Notes: a model not told the origin generated them from the sequence alone. Positions 33,714-43,042 are shown, counted from the first letter of the stretch. The stretch: 64,000 bases of DNA from Burkholderia catarinensis (GCF_001883705.2 NZ_MDEQ02000003.1:186001-250000), one strand, 5' to 3'. Numbers and translations are program-made.

Positions 33714-36700
33714 TGTCCGGCCTGGCGCGCGCGCCGGCGGGCCAGCCGCGAATGCACGCCGCCGAACACGAGCGGCACGAACAGCAAGGTCGATACGGTC
33801 GCGAACAGCAGCCCGCCGATCACCGCGCGGCCGAGCGGCGCATTCTGCTCGGCGCCTTCGCCGAGGCCGAGCGCCATCGGCACCATCCCGATGATCATCG
33901 CGAGCGCCGTCATCAGCACCGGCCGGATCCGCGTCGCGCCGGCCTCCAGCGCGGCCGTGAGCGGCGGCGCGCCGTCCGCGAGGCGCTGGCGCGCGAACGA
34001 CACGACCAGAATGCTGTTCGCGGTCGCGACGCCCACTGTCATGATCGCGCCCGTCAGCGCGGGCACGCTCAGGTGCGTGCCGGTGATGAACAGCATCCAG
34101 GCGATGCCGGCGAGCGCGGCCGGCATCGCGCTGATGATGATCAGCGGGTCGAGCCACGACTGGAAATTGACGACGATCAGCAGGTAGACGAGCACGATCG
34201 CCATCGCGACGCCCGCGCCGAGGCCGATATACGACGTGCGCATCGTTTCGATCTGGCCGCGCATCGTCAGCTCGGTGCCGCGCGGCAGCGTCGCGCGCGC
34301 GTCGGACACGATGCGGTCGATCTCGCCCGCGACCGAGCCGAGGTCGCGGCCCTCGACGCTCACGTACAGGTCGATCGCCGGACGGATGTTGTAGTGCGTG
34401 GTCACGGCCGGGCTCGCGACGCTGCGCATCTGCACCAGGTTGCCGAGCAGTTGCAGCGGCATGCCGGTGCGGCCGCTGGCCGAGATCGGCGTGCCGAGCA
34501 GGTCGTCGACCGACGAGATGTCGTATTGCGGGGTCTGGATCTGCAGCGGGTACTGGACGCCGGTACGCGGGTTGATCCAGAACGACGGCGTAGTCTGCGA
34601 ACTGCCGGACAGCGAGATCAGCATGTTCTGCGCGACGTTCTGCGCGGAGAGATTGAGCTGCTGCATGCGCGTACGGTCCATGTCGGCCAGCAGGGTCGGC
34701 TCGTCGTTGCGTTGCAGCACATGCACGTCGACGGCGCCGGGAATTTGCCTGACCTTTTTCATCAGGCTGCTCGCGATTGCCATGTTACTCGCGAGATCGT
34801 TGCCGAGCACCTGCACGTCGATCGCGGCCGGCTGGCCGAAGTTGAGGATCTGCGTGATGATGTCCGACGGCTGGAAGAAGAACTCGACGCCCGGGAAGCG
34901 CTCGGGCAACAGCTTGCGCAGCGTCTGCAGGTAATGCTGGGTCGCGCGGTGGCCGGGCTTCAGCGCAATCAGCAGCTCGCCGTCGAGCGTGCCGATGGTG
35001 CCGGCATTGCTGTACGACAGGTTGATGCCGCTCACCGGCAGGCCGAGGTTGTCGACGATCGCGCCGAGCTCGTCGGGCGGCACGGTTTCGCGGATCACGC
35101 GCTCGACCTGGTCGGCGAGGCGTGCGGTTTCCTCGATCCGGTAGCCGGTCGGCGCGCGCATGTGCAGCCGGATGTTGCCGGAATCGGCGTTCGGGAAGAA
35201 GTCGCGGCCGAGCACGAACACGAGGCCGGTCGACAGCACGCAGAAGCCGAGGAAGCACATTGCGTAGAAACGGCGGCGCACGAGCAGGATGCTCAGCAGC
35301 ACGATGTACCACGCGCGCAGCCGCTCGAACGCAGCGTTGAACGCGTGATGGAGGCGCGCGAAATGCGACGTCGAATGGTCGGGGCCCGTGCTCGCCTGCT
35401 GCGGGCGGAACAGCAGCATCGCGAGCGTCGGCACCAGCGTGCGCGACAGCACGTAGGACGCGAGCATCGCGAACACGACGGCTTCCGCGAGCGGGACGAA
35501 CAGGAAGCGCGCGACGCCCGTCAGGAAGAACATCGGCACGAACACGATGCAGATGCACAGCGTCGACACGAACGCGGGCACCGCGATCTCGCCGGCGCCT
35601 TCGAGGATTGCCTCGTGCAGGTTCGTGCCGAACGACGACCTCGACGCGTCCTTCGGTCGCTGCTCCCCGAGGGGGCCGCCCGGCACGCTTGGGGCGGCCT
35701 GGCGCATGCCGAGATGCAGGTGCCGCTCGATGTTCTCGATCGTGACGGTCGCGTCGTCGACCAGGATCCCGACCGCGAGCGCGAGCCCGCCGAGCGTCAT
35801 GATGTTGATGGTCTCGCCGAGCGCCGACAGCGCGATCAGCGACGTGAAGATCGACAGCGGGATCGAGATCGCGATGATCAGCGTGCTGCGCCAGTTGCCG
35901 AGGAACAGCAGGATCATCATCGCGGTCAGCACGGCGGCGATCAGCGCCTCGTGGATCACGCCCTGCACGGCCGCGTCGACGAACACCGACTGGTCGAACA
36001 GCGGCGTGATCGTGAGCCCTTCGGGCAGCGTCGGGATCACCTTCGGCAGCAGCGCCTTCAGGTCCGACACGACCTTGAGCGTCGACGCGTCGCCGGTTTT
36101 CAGGATCGAGATCAGCACGCCGCGCTGGCCGTTCTGGCGTACGACGTTGGTCTGCGGCGCGAAGCCGTCGCGTACCGCCGCCACCTCGCGCAGGTAGGTC
36201 GTCGCGCCGTTGACGGTCTGGATCGGCAGGTTGTTGATGTCGGCGACGGTATCGGCCGACGCGTTCGTGTCGATCCGGTATTCGGTCTGGCCCATCTTCG
36301 CGGTGCCGGTCGGCAGCACCAGATTCTGCGCGTTGACCGCGTTGACGATGTCGGCGGGCGTGAGGCCCTTCGCGAGCAGCGCCTGCGGATCGAGATCGAT
36401 CGCGACCACGCGCGTGCGGCCGCCGTACGGGAACGGGATCTGCGCGCCCGGAATCGTGATCAGTTGCGGGCGCAGGAAGTTGAGTGCGATGTCGGCAAGC
36501 GACTGTTCGCTGAGCGTCTTGCTCGACAGCCCGAGCTGGATCACCGGGATGCTCGACGCCGAATAGGTGATCACGAGCGGCGGCGTTGCCCCCTGCGGCA
36601 TCTGCCGCACGATCGCCTGCGCGGACGATACCGTCTGCGCGATCGCCGTCTGCACGTTCGCGCCGGGCTGCAGGAACACCTTCACGACCGCGATGCCGGG

Positions 36701-36958
36701 CAGCGACGTCGACTCGATGTGCTGGATGTTGTTGACGGTCGTCGTCAGGATCCGTTCATGCACGGACGTGATGCGGTTCGTCATCTCCGTCGCGGAGAAG
36801 CCGTTGTAATTCCAGATCACGCTGATCACCGGGATGTTGATCGCGGGCAGCACGTCGACCGGCGTGCGCATCAGCGCAAGCGGCGTGGCCAGCACGATCA
36901 TGATGGCCATGACGATGAACGTGTAGGGGCGCCTGAGCGCGAGATTGACGATCCACAT
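33710..36958 (-). CDS. RND efflux pump, HAE1/MdtB-like
   Basis: 1082 residues, full-length inner-membrane proton antiporter with 12 membrane segments. The proton-relay aspartates are in GILVDDATVTIENIERH in TM4. The N-terminus MWIVNLALRRPYTFIVMAIM and the P-x-I opening PAINIPVISVIWNYNG are typical of the MdtB/MdtC/CusA-like branch. It takes drugs or other amphiphiles from the periplasm. It is the first gene of the operon, ahead of its adaptor; in many RND operons the adaptor comes first. The two-component genes at the operon end probably set its expression. Substrate specificity cannot be read. Confidence 0.94.
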   Translation of the reverse strand: MWIVNLALRRPYTFIVMAIMIVLATPLALMRTPVDVLPAINIPVISVIWNYNGFSATEMTNRITSVHERILTTTVNNIQHIESTSLPGIAVVKVFLQPGANVQTAIAQTVSSAQAIVRQMPQGATPPLVITYSASSIPVIQLGLSSKTLSEQSLADIALNFLRPQLITIPGAQIPFPYGGRTRVVAIDLDPQALLAKGLTPADIVNAVNAQNLVLPTGTAKMGQTEYRIDTNASADTVADINNLPIQTVNGATTYLREVAAVRDGFAPQTNVVRQNGQRGVLISILKTGDASTLKVVSDLKALLPKVIPTLPEGLTITPLFDQSVFVDAAVQGVIHEALIAAVLTAMMILLFLGNWRSTLIIAISIPLSIFTSLIALSALGETINIMTLGGLALAVGILVDDATVTIENIERHLHLGMRQAAPSVPGGPLGEQRPKDASRSSFGTNLHEAILEGAGEIAVPAFVSTLCICIVFVPMFFLTGVARFLFVPLAEAVVFAMLASYVLSRTLVPTLAMLLFRPQQASTGPDHSTSHFARLHHAFNAAFERLRAWYIVLLSILLVRRRFYAMCFLGFCVLSTGLVFVLGRDFFPNADSGNIRLHMRAPTGYRIEETARLADQVERVIRETVPPDELGAIVDNLGLPVSGINLSYSNAGTIGTLDGELLIALKPGHRATQHYLQTLRKLLPERFPGVEFFFQPSDIITQILNFGQPAAIDVQVLGNDLASNMAIASSLMKKVRQIPGAVDVHVLQRNDEPTLLADMDRTRMQQLNLSAQNVAQNMLISLSGSSQTTPSFWINPRTGVQYPLQIQTPQYDISSVDDLLGTPISASGRTGMPLQLLGNLVQMRSVASPAVTTHYNIRPAIDLYVSVEGRDLGSVAGEIDRIVSDARATLPRGTELTMRGQIETMRTSYIGLGAGVAMAIVLVYLLIVVNFQSWLDPLIIISAMPAALAGIAWMLFITGTHLSVPALTGAIMTVGVATANSILVVSFARQRLADGAPPLTAALEAGATRIRPVLMTALAMIIGMVPMALGLGEGAEQNAPLGRAVIGGLLFATVSTLLFVPLVFGGVHSRLARRRARQAGH

Positions 36959-37145
36959 GGCGGCAGCGGGACAGGCGGTGATCAGGCGTCGATGAAGGGA
37001 ACCCGAATGATAGGCGTCGGCGTGGAACGGGTTACTGGCGCGAAACTGGCCGAATCGTCAGGTTGGGGGCGAGGCGACTGTCGGCCGATTCCGCAGACGG
37101 AATGCATGCGTCGTGACGGCGACGGTTTCGCTCATCGGGCCGCGC

Positions 37146-37901
37146 TCAGATCTGCTCCATCCCGACGCGCGCAAGCGCACCCAGATCGACGACCTCGATC
37201 TGGTTGTACGCGAGCCGCAGCGCACCGCGCTTCTCGAGTTGCTGCAGCGCCTGGTTGATCCGCTGCCGCGACACGCCGACGAGCATCCCCAGTTCCTCCT
37301 GCGAGATCGACAGCGACGGGCCGGTGTCCGGATACAGGTCGGGGTTGAAGAGCTGCGCGAGCGCCTGCGCGACGCGTGCATCGACGTCGAGCAGCCGGCT
37401 GTTCTGGATCGATGCGATGAATTCGCCCATCCGGTTGTTCAACTGGTGGATCACGAAGCGCGTGAACGGCAGGCTCGTGTCGAGCAGCGCATGGAACGTG
37501 TCGACCGGCACGAACAGCACGGTCGAGCGCTGGATCGCGACGACCTCGTACTTGCGCAGCTCGCGCTTGATTACGCTGCCTTCGCCGAACCAGCCGCCCG
37601 ACGGCACGCCGGAAAACGTGCAGCCGCGCCCCGACGCGTTGAAGATCGCGAGCTTCAGCAGCCCGCGATGCACGCCGATCCAGTACTCGGACGGCGCGAG
37701 CCGGTGCGCGATCACGTCGCCGGCCTCGCACTGCTCGACGCGCGACTGCGCGAGCACGAGCGCCTGGTGCTCGGGCGCGAGCGTGCGGAACCAGGCGCAC
37801 TGGCCGAACAGCGTCGACAGCGCCGGCAGCGGGCCCGGTTCGGGAAGCGCGTCGGCCGGGTGAACGGCCGCGTCGGGCGGCGCAACGAGGTGGTCGTGCA
37901 T
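37146..37901 (-). CDS. Crp/Fnr-family transcriptional regulator
   Basis: 251 residues. N-terminal cyclic-nucleotide-binding-like barrel (about 40-150, with GDVIAHRLAPSEYWIGVHRG and GGWFGEGSVIKRE), a dimer helix, and a C-terminal winged helix with ISQEELGMLVGVSRQRINQA. There is no N-terminal cysteine cluster, so it is not an iron-sulfur FNR. It is divergent from the acyl-CoA synthetase gene and an FNR-like half-palindrome lies between them, suggesting direct control. Effector unknown. Confidence 0.9.
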   Translation of the reverse strand: MHDHLVAPPDAAVHPADALPEPGPLPALSTLFGQCAWFRTLAPEHQALVLAQSRVEQCEAGDVIAHRLAPSEYWIGVHRGLLKLAIFNASGRGCTFSGVPSGGWFGEGSVIKRELRKYEVVAIQRSTVLFVPVDTFHALLDTSLPFTRFVIHQLNNRMGEFIASIQNSRLLDVDARVAQALAQLFNPDLYPDTGPSLSISQEELGMLVGVSRQRINQALQQLEKRGALRLAYNQIEVVDLGALARVGMEQI

Positions 37902-38004
37902 GGGTGCGGGTTTGCGAGGATAGGGATAACGCGCAGCGCTCGAAACGCACTCTGTCGTTTCGATGACAGACGGCTCACAATAACGTCCGTTACGCTGTCG
38001 GCAA

Positions 38005-38018
38005 TTGAACCACATCAA
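38005..38018. promoter_or_regulatory. FNR/CRP-like binding site
   Basis: TTGAACCACATCAA matches the FNR-type pattern TTGAT-N4-ATCAA at 9 of 10 positions. It lies 52 bp before the acyl-CoA synthetase start and 104 bp before the Crp/Fnr gene start, the expected place for a site bound by that regulator. Confidence 0.55.
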
Positions 38019-38069
38019 ATCGACCCGCGGTGCATGCACGCCGGTCGGCAGAACACGGGAGACAGGATC

Positions 38070-39722
38070 ATGACGCAGATGTTCGAGGCCGGACTCGGCC
38101 GCCGCGACGCCAATTACGTGCCGCTCACCCCGATCGACTTCCTGGTCCGGACGGCCGAAGTCTACGGCGAGCGCCTTGCGATCGTGCACGGCGACGTGCG
38201 GCGCACCTGGGGCGAGACCTACGCGCGCGCGAAGCGGCTGGCGAGTGCGCTCGCACAGGCGGGCGTCGGCCGCGGCGACACGGTCGCGGCGATGCTGCCG
38301 AACATCCCGGCGATGGTCGAGGCACACTTCGGCGTGCCGATGGCCGGCGCCGTGCTGAACACGATCAACACGCGGCTCGACGTGCCGTCGGTGCTGTTCA
38401 TGCTGCGTCATGGCGAGGCGAAGGTGCTGATCGTCGACACCGAATACGCGGAGCTCGCGCATCGCGCGGCGCTCGAGGTGCCGGGCCTGAAGATCGTCAG
38501 CGTCGCCGACGCGATGCCGGCCGATCCCGCGTGCTTCGCGGGCGCGACCGACTATGAGGCGTTCGTCGCCGGCGGCGACGCCGACTACGCATGGACGCCG
38601 CCCGCCGACGAATGGGATGCGATCGCGCTGAACTACACGTCCGGCACGACCGGCGACCCGAAGGGCGTTGTCTACCACCATCGCGGCGCGTATCTCGCGG
38701 CGATCAGCAATCTCCTCGAATGGGACATGCCGAAGCACGCGGTGTATCTGTGGACGCTGCCGATGTTCCACTGCAACGGCTGGTGCTTCCCGTGGGCCGT
38801 CGCGGCGCGCGCGGGCGTGAACGTCTGCCTGCGCAAGTTCGACGCGAAGACCGTGTTCGACCTGATTCGCCGCGAACGCATCACGCACTATTGCGGCGCG
38901 CCGATCGTGCAGAGCGCGATCGCGAACGCGCCGGCCGAATTCCGCGAAGGCATCGACCACACGGTGCACGCGATGGTCGCGGGCGCGGCGCCCGCGCCGG
39001 CCGTGATCGCGAAGATGAAGGAGATCGGCTTCGACCTGCTGCACGTGTACGGGCTGACCGAGGTTTATGGCCCGGCGACCGTGTGCGCGAAGCAGTCGCA
39101 CTGGGAAGCACTGCCCGATGAAGAGCTCGCGCGGCTCAATGCGCGCCAGGGTGTGCGCTACCACCTCGAAGCGGGCGCGACGGTGCTCGATCCCGACACG
39201 ATGGCGCCGGTGCCGGCCGACGGCGAGACGCTCGGCGAGATCATGTTCCGCGGCAACATCTGCATGAAGGGCTACCTGAAGAACCCGAAGGCGACCGACG
39301 AGGCGTTCCACGGCGGCTGGTTCCATACTGGGGACCTCGCGGTGCTGATGCCGGACGGCTATATCCGGATCAAGGATCGCAAGAAGGACATCATCATCTC
39401 CGGCGGCGAGAACATCTCGAGCATCGAGGTCGAGGACGCGCTGTACCGGCATCCGGCCGTCGCGGTCGCGGCCGTCGTCGCGATGCCCGACCCGAAATGG
39501 GGCGAGGTGCCGTGCGCGTTCGTCGAGCTGCGGGAGGGCGCGAGCGCGACCGAGGAGGAGATCGTCGCGCACTGCCGGCAACTGCTGGCGGGTTTCAAGG
39601 TGCCGAAGGCCGTGCGCTTCGGCGAGCTGCCGAAGACGTCGACCGGGAAGATCCAGAAATTCCAGCTGCGCAACGCGGTTGGTTCGGACAAGGCGATCGA
39701 CCTGGCGGGCGGCAAGAAGTAG
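38070..39722 (+). CDS. Acyl-CoA synthetase (AMP-forming)
   Basis: 550 residues, adenylate-forming enzyme. Phosphate loop LNYTSGTTGDPKGVVYHHRG (about 190-209), the LPMFHCNGWCFPW motif of medium- and short-chain fatty acyl-CoA ligases, the A5 motif YGLTEVYGPATV, A7/A8 HTGDLAVLMPDGYIRIKDR, and the catalytic lysine in STGKIQKFQLR. It activates a carboxylic acid with ATP to acyl-AMP and then acyl-CoA. GGAGACAGGA lies before ATG 38070. Probably controlled by the divergent Crp/Fnr protein. The acid is not predictable from sequence; medium-chain or aryl acids are plausible. Confidence 0.92.
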   Translation: MTQMFEAGLGRRDANYVPLTPIDFLVRTAEVYGERLAIVHGDVRRTWGETYARAKRLASALAQAGVGRGDTVAAMLPNIPAMVEAHFGVPMAGAVLNTINTRLDVPSVLFMLRHGEAKVLIVDTEYAELAHRAALEVPGLKIVSVADAMPADPACFAGATDYEAFVAGGDADYAWTPPADEWDAIALNYTSGTTGDPKGVVYHHRGAYLAAISNLLEWDMPKHAVYLWTLPMFHCNGWCFPWAVAARAGVNVCLRKFDAKTVFDLIRRERITHYCGAPIVQSAIANAPAEFREGIDHTVHAMVAGAAPAPAVIAKMKEIGFDLLHVYGLTEVYGPATVCAKQSHWEALPDEELARLNARQGVRYHLEAGATVLDPDTMAPVPADGETLGEIMFRGNICMKGYLKNPKATDEAFHGGWFHTGDLAVLMPDGYIRIKDRKKDIIISGGENISSIEVEDALYRHPAVAVAAVVAMPDPKWGEVPCAFVELREGASATEEEIVAHCRQLLAGFKVPKAVRFGELPKTSTGKIQKFQLRNAVGSDKAIDLAGGKK

Positions 39723-39802
39723 CGGGTGACGCGGCCATTTCGGCCGCTGTCGCGTGTGCTGTCGGATTTGTCGCGTTGGCGACCGTTACGCATCGCAATC
39801 GG

Positions 39803-39840
39803 ACAGCATCACGCGCGCCGAGAATGAGGCGCGATGCTGT
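39803..39840. terminator. Hairpin between convergent synthetase and antitoxin genes
   Basis: ACAGCATC (39803-39810) pairs with GATGCTGT (39833-39840), extended by GCGCC/GGCGC after a 4-nt bulge, loop GAGAATGA. It fills the convergent gap 8 bp from the antitoxin stop; probably terminates both transcripts. Confidence 0.55.
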
Positions 39841-39847
39841 GTTTCGT

Positions 39848-40183
39848 TCAGGCGAACGAGATCACCAGCTTTTTCCCGCAGGCCGCCGCATATTTTCGCA
39901 GCGTCGAGAACGACGGTGAATGCTTGTCGCTGGAAAGCGATGCTTCCAGGCGCGACACGGCTGATGCGGTCGTCCCCATACGTTCGGCAACTTGCGCCTG
40001 GGTGAGGCCGGCATCCCGACGAGCGGCCAGTAGTGCGTCGAGTGCCGTGAATTCCTCATCGAGCGCGTCATAGGCAGCCTTGACCACCGGATCGGCGAGC
40101 AGACGTTTCGTATCGGCTTTCGTGTGCATGACCGGCGCATACCGGTCCTCACGCTCACGAGCAGGGCGTGCGGCTTTAGCCAT
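39848..40183 (-). CDS. HigA-like antitoxin, XRE helix-turn-helix
   Basis: 111 residues. The C-terminal half has a Xre/Cro helix-turn-helix: RRDAGLTQAQVAERMGTTAS then AVSRLEASL, followed by SFSTLRKYAAACGKKLVISF. The N-terminal part is helical and would wrap the toxin. It overlaps the end of the toxin gene by 8 nt, the toxin-first order typical of higBA. It likely neutralises the toxin and binds the palindrome upstream of the pair. Confidence 0.85.
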   Translation of the reverse strand: MAKAARPAREREDRYAPVMHTKADTKRLLADPVVKAAYDALDEEFTALDALLAARRDAGLTQAQVAERMGTTASAVSRLEASLSSDKHSPSFSTLRKYAAACGKKLVISFA

Positions 40184-40502
40184 TGTGTACCTCTTTCATT
40201 CGGTTACGGGCGATGCGTAATTCGCTGTCAGGCGTTTCCTGAGTTTTCTTGACGAAGGAGTGCAGGACAACGATATGCTCACCGACCTCCATGCAATAGA
40301 AAACACGCCCGATACCTTCGCGGCCCTTGGGGCGTAGTTCAAAGAGACCGCCGCCCATTGCTCGCGAGTGTGGCATGCGAAGGTCAGCTCCGTACGACTC
40401 CATCAATTCAAGCAGTCTCAGATAACTGGCGAGAATTCCTGGCGGCAGGTCGAACACATCGCGTTTGACACGTTCGCTGTAGTAAGTGACGGTCCAATTC
40501 AT
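40176..40502 (-). CDS. HigB/RelE-like toxin (phage Gp49 family)
   Basis: 108 residues. The pattern VKRDVFDLPPGILASYLRLLE, then LRMPHSRAMGGGLFELR and GREGIGRVFYCMEVGEHIVV LHSFVKKTQETP is that of the Gp49/HigB toxins, ribosome-dependent mRNA interferases. The basic residues in RPKGREGIGR and KKTQ are the expected catalytic or RNA contacts. Base composition and codon use are less GC-rich than in neighbours, which suggests acquisition. Its start lies directly next to a 28-bp palindrome. Confidence 0.87.
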   Translation of the reverse strand: MNWTVTYYSERVKRDVFDLPPGILASYLRLLELMESYGADLRMPHSRAMGGGLFELRPKGREGIGRVFYCMEVGEHIVVLHSFVKKTQETPDSELRIARNRMKEVHNG

Positions 40503-40505
40503 CGG

Positions 40506-40533
40506 CGAATATTAGCAAATTTGCTAATATTCG
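40506..40533. promoter_or_regulatory. 28-bp perfect palindrome, toxin-antitoxin operator
   Basis: Half-site CGAATATTAGCAAA and its exact complement meet at 40519/40520 with no spacer. It ends 3 bp before the toxin start codon (minus strand) and would cover the promoter and leader, the usual place for HigA autorepression. Confidence 0.85.
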
Positions 40534-40599
40534 GCAAGGTATGAGCAGGGGTGATGCAGGAGGGTTGTGTGTGTCAAAGCGGGCGCCACGTCGCGCGCC

Positions 40600-41031
40600 T
40601 CAATGCACGACGAGCCACGCGACGGCCAGATAGCGGCCGACTTTCGCGATCGTCACGATGACGAGAAAGGTCGGCAGCGGCTCGCGCAGCACGCCGGCGA
40701 TCATCGTCAGCGGATCGCCGATCACCGGCGCCCAGCTCAGCAGCAGCGACCAGCGGCCGTAGCGCGCATACCAGCGCTCGGCGCGCGCGAGCGCGGCGGG
40801 CTTGACCGGAAACCAGCGGCGCTCGCGGAAGTGCTCGATACCGCGCCCGAGCGCCCAGTTGATCACGGAGCCGGCGACGTTGCCGATGCTCGCGACGAGC
40901 ACCAGCGCCCACACGGGTTCGCGCCCGGCGAGCAGCAGGCCGGCGAGCACGGCTTCGGACTGGAGCGGCAACAGGGTCGCGGCGACCATCGACACGGCGA
41001 ACAGGCCGCCGTAAGTGAGCAATTCGGACAT
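40600..41031 (-). CDS. YqaA-like inner-membrane protein (SNARE-associated/DedA superfamily)
   Basis: 143 residues, four hydrophobic segments. The conserved stretch PLQSEAVLAGLLLAG is followed by GNVAGSVINWALGRG and, after the central loop, SWAPVIGDPLTMIAGVLREP, the VTT/DedA half-domain layout of YqaA. These proteins are thought to move or scramble lipids. Single gene, 68 bp from the K+ channel gene on the same strand. Confidence 0.88.
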   Translation of the reverse strand: MSELLTYGGLFAVSMVAATLLPLQSEAVLAGLLLAGREPVWALVLVASIGNVAGSVINWALGRGIEHFRERRWFPVKPAALARAERWYARYGRWSLLLSWAPVIGDPLTMIAGVLREPLPTFLVIVTIAKVGRYLAVAWLVVH

Positions 41032-41100
41032 CGCGCGATTGTACCGGCCGCACGCCGGCCGGCCCGGGTCGCTCGGTCACATGGTCACAGGCTCACGATG

Positions 41101-42276
41101 TCACGCGGCATCGGCCGTGCCGAACAGCAGGTGCGAGATCACCGACTTGTCGACGGGTTCGTCGTTGAGCGTGCTGGCGAGCAGTTCGCCTGCAAGCTGC
41201 TGCGGCGAGAACACCATGTCGGGCTTCAGCAGGCGCAGCCGTTCGAGGTTGCGCTGATGGTTCACGAGCGCGACCGTGCGCACCGACGGCGCGATCTCGC
41301 GGATCGCGAGGATGATGAACGCGTTTTCGGCGTCGTCGGAGCGCAGCGCGAGCACGGCGCGGGCCGTTGCCGCACCGGCATTTTCCAGCACGGCATGGTC
41401 GGTCGCATCGCCGACGATCAGGTCGGTCGCGGCCGCGTAGTTGTGCTCGACGCCGGCCGGCACGACGACGGTCACCGCGTAGCCGCGCTTGCGCAGCCCG
41501 TCGTGCACCGCATGCGCGACCGGCGTCGCGCCGACGATCAGGAAATGATGCTTGCGGATCACGTTCGAAAGGCCTCCCTTGACGATCCGTTTCAGATTGC
41601 CGCCGATCACGGGGCCGACGACCGCGCTGATCGACGTCGCGAACACCGTGATGCCGAGCACGATCACCGACGCGGTGAACAGGCGCGCGGTCGGCGCGTG
41701 CGGCACGATGTCGCCGTAGCCGACCGTCGACATCGACACGATCGAGAAATAGACGGCGGTGGCGAGATCGTGGACGGGCGGCGTGAATTCGTCGCCGAGA
41801 TACAGCACGCCGAAGGTCGCGTAGATCAGCAGCGACACGATGCTCAGCAACGCGAACAGGCTGCTCGCGGCGACACTCGCGCGGTCGAAGTGCCGCCAGT
41901 AGTACAGCAGCGCGACGACCAGCGCGGCCGTATAGACGAACACCGCGTGGTTGCGATAGCCGCCGAGCACGCTGATCGCGGCGGCCGCGACGAGCAGCAG
42001 GATCGACAGCACCCACGCGACGCGGGCGCGCAGCACGATGCCGATGGCCATCGTCGCGAGGCCGGCCGCGACGACCACCTGCGGCAGCACGACGAGTCCC
42101 GCGTTGTCGACGAGGTTCAGCGCATCGGCGAGCCATGCGTGATGCACGCCGAGCTTCGCATGCTCGACGACGGGGCGCAGCACCATGAGCGCATCGAGCG
42201 CGAGGAGGAGGGCGAGATACCAGTGCAGGCCGACTGGCGCGAACAGGCGCCGCAAGCGGGTAGTGACGTGCTTCAT
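41101..42276 (-). CDS. Voltage-gated-type potassium channel with RCK/TrkA-N domain
   Basis: 391 residues. About six N-terminal membrane segments (18-160), a pore with selectivity filter Thr184-Val-Gly-Tyr-Gly-Asp189 in SMSTVGYGDIVP, and a last segment FTASVIVLGITVFATSISAV. A cytoplasmic TrkA-N/RCK domain follows (FLIVGATPVAHAVHDGLRKR) ending near residue 391; the nucleotide glycine motif is reduced to G-A-T-P-V-A. Architecture matches bacterial Kch. Expected role: potassium flux gated by a ligand. No operon partner beyond YqaA-like protein. Confidence 0.93.
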   Translation of the reverse strand: MKHVTTRLRRLFAPVGLHWYLALLLALDALMVLRPVVEHAKLGVHHAWLADALNLVDNAGLVVLPQVVVAAGLATMAIGIVLRARVAWVLSILLLVAAAAISVLGGYRNHAVFVYTAALVVALLYYWRHFDRASVAASSLFALLSIVSLLIYATFGVLYLGDEFTPPVHDLATAVYFSIVSMSTVGYGDIVPHAPTARLFTASVIVLGITVFATSISAVVGPVIGGNLKRIVKGGLSNVIRKHHFLIVGATPVAHAVHDGLRKRGYAVTVVVPAGVEHNYAAATDLIVGDATDHAVLENAGAATARAVLALRSDDAENAFIILAIREIAPSVRTVALVNHQRNLERLRLLKPDMVFSPQQLAGELLASTLNDEPVDKSVISHLLFGTADAA

Positions 42277-42397
42277 TCAGTCGCCCGGCGAGCCGGGCAT
42301 GTCCAACGAACCAGCCGCTACCCTAAAGCATTCGGCGATCGGCTGCTTTTTCGAGGGGCCTGACGATGGCCCCGACGAAGCGCGTGCGCGCGGCCGT

Positions 42398-43042
42398 TCA
42401 GTTCCAGCCGACCATGATCGCGCCCATCCCGACGAGCAGCCCGCCGGTCACGCGGTTCATCGCGCGCATCCGCGCCGGCCGCTGCAACGCGCGGCTCAGC
42501 CGGTGCGAGAACAGCGCCATCGACGCGACGCCGCCCGCGAACAGCAGCGCGAACGTCGCGGCGAGCAGCAGGTATTGCTGATTCAGGCTCCAGCCGTTGC
42601 CGGGGCTGATGAATTGCGGAAAGAACGACGGAAAGAACAGCAGCGTCTTCGGATTCAGACCCGACGTCGCGACGCCGCGCCAGAACAGCGCGCGGTGCGA
42701 GTCGGTTTCCGGAGCGGCGTCGGCAAGCCCGGCCGACGTGGCGGGCGCGCCGGCCGGCGCACGGCTGAGCCATTGCTTGCAGCCGAGCCACACGAGGTAG
42801 GCGGCGCCCGCCCAGCGCAGCACGGTCAGCGCGTGCTCGTCGAGATGCACGAGCGAATTCAGGCATAGCGCGGTCAGCGCGAGTTGCAGCAGCACGGCGA
42901 GCGTGCCGCCCCACACGCACGGCAGCGCGCGGCGCCAGCCGGCGCGCAGCGCCTGGTTCATCGTGAGCAGGTTGACGGGGCCGGGCGCGTAGATGAGAAC
43001 GACGGAAGCAGCGAGGAACGACAGGTAAAGCTTGAACGACAT
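42398..43042 (-). CDS. LysE/RhtB family amino-acid exporter
   Basis: 214 residues from ATG 43042, six membrane segments. Family motifs VVLIYAPGPVNLLTMNQALR and GLNPKTLLFFPSFFPQFI are present. Threonine/homoserine-type exporters of this branch are often controlled by Lrp-type regulators, and one is encoded divergently 287 bp away. A longer in-frame reading exists upstream but is proline/arginine-rich and not family-like. Confidence 0.9.
   Translation of the reverse strand: MSFKLYLSFLAASVVLIYAPGPVNLLTMNQALRAGWRRALPCVWGGTLAVLLQLALTALCLNSLVHLDEHALTVLRWAGAAYLVWLGCKQWLSRAPAGAPATSAGLADAAPETDSHRALFWRGVATSGLNPKTLLFFPSFFPQFISPGNGWSLNQQYLLLAATFALLFAGGVASMALFSHRLSRALQRPARMRAMNRVTGGLLVGMGAIMVGWN

Noticed and set aside
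33713..37258. A very long open frame (over 1100 codons) on the plus strand opposite the RND pump
   Set aside because: It is an antisense shadow produced by high third-position GC: Arg/His/Asp-rich, without domains or a ribosome-binding site, while the minus-strand frame has all RND motifs.
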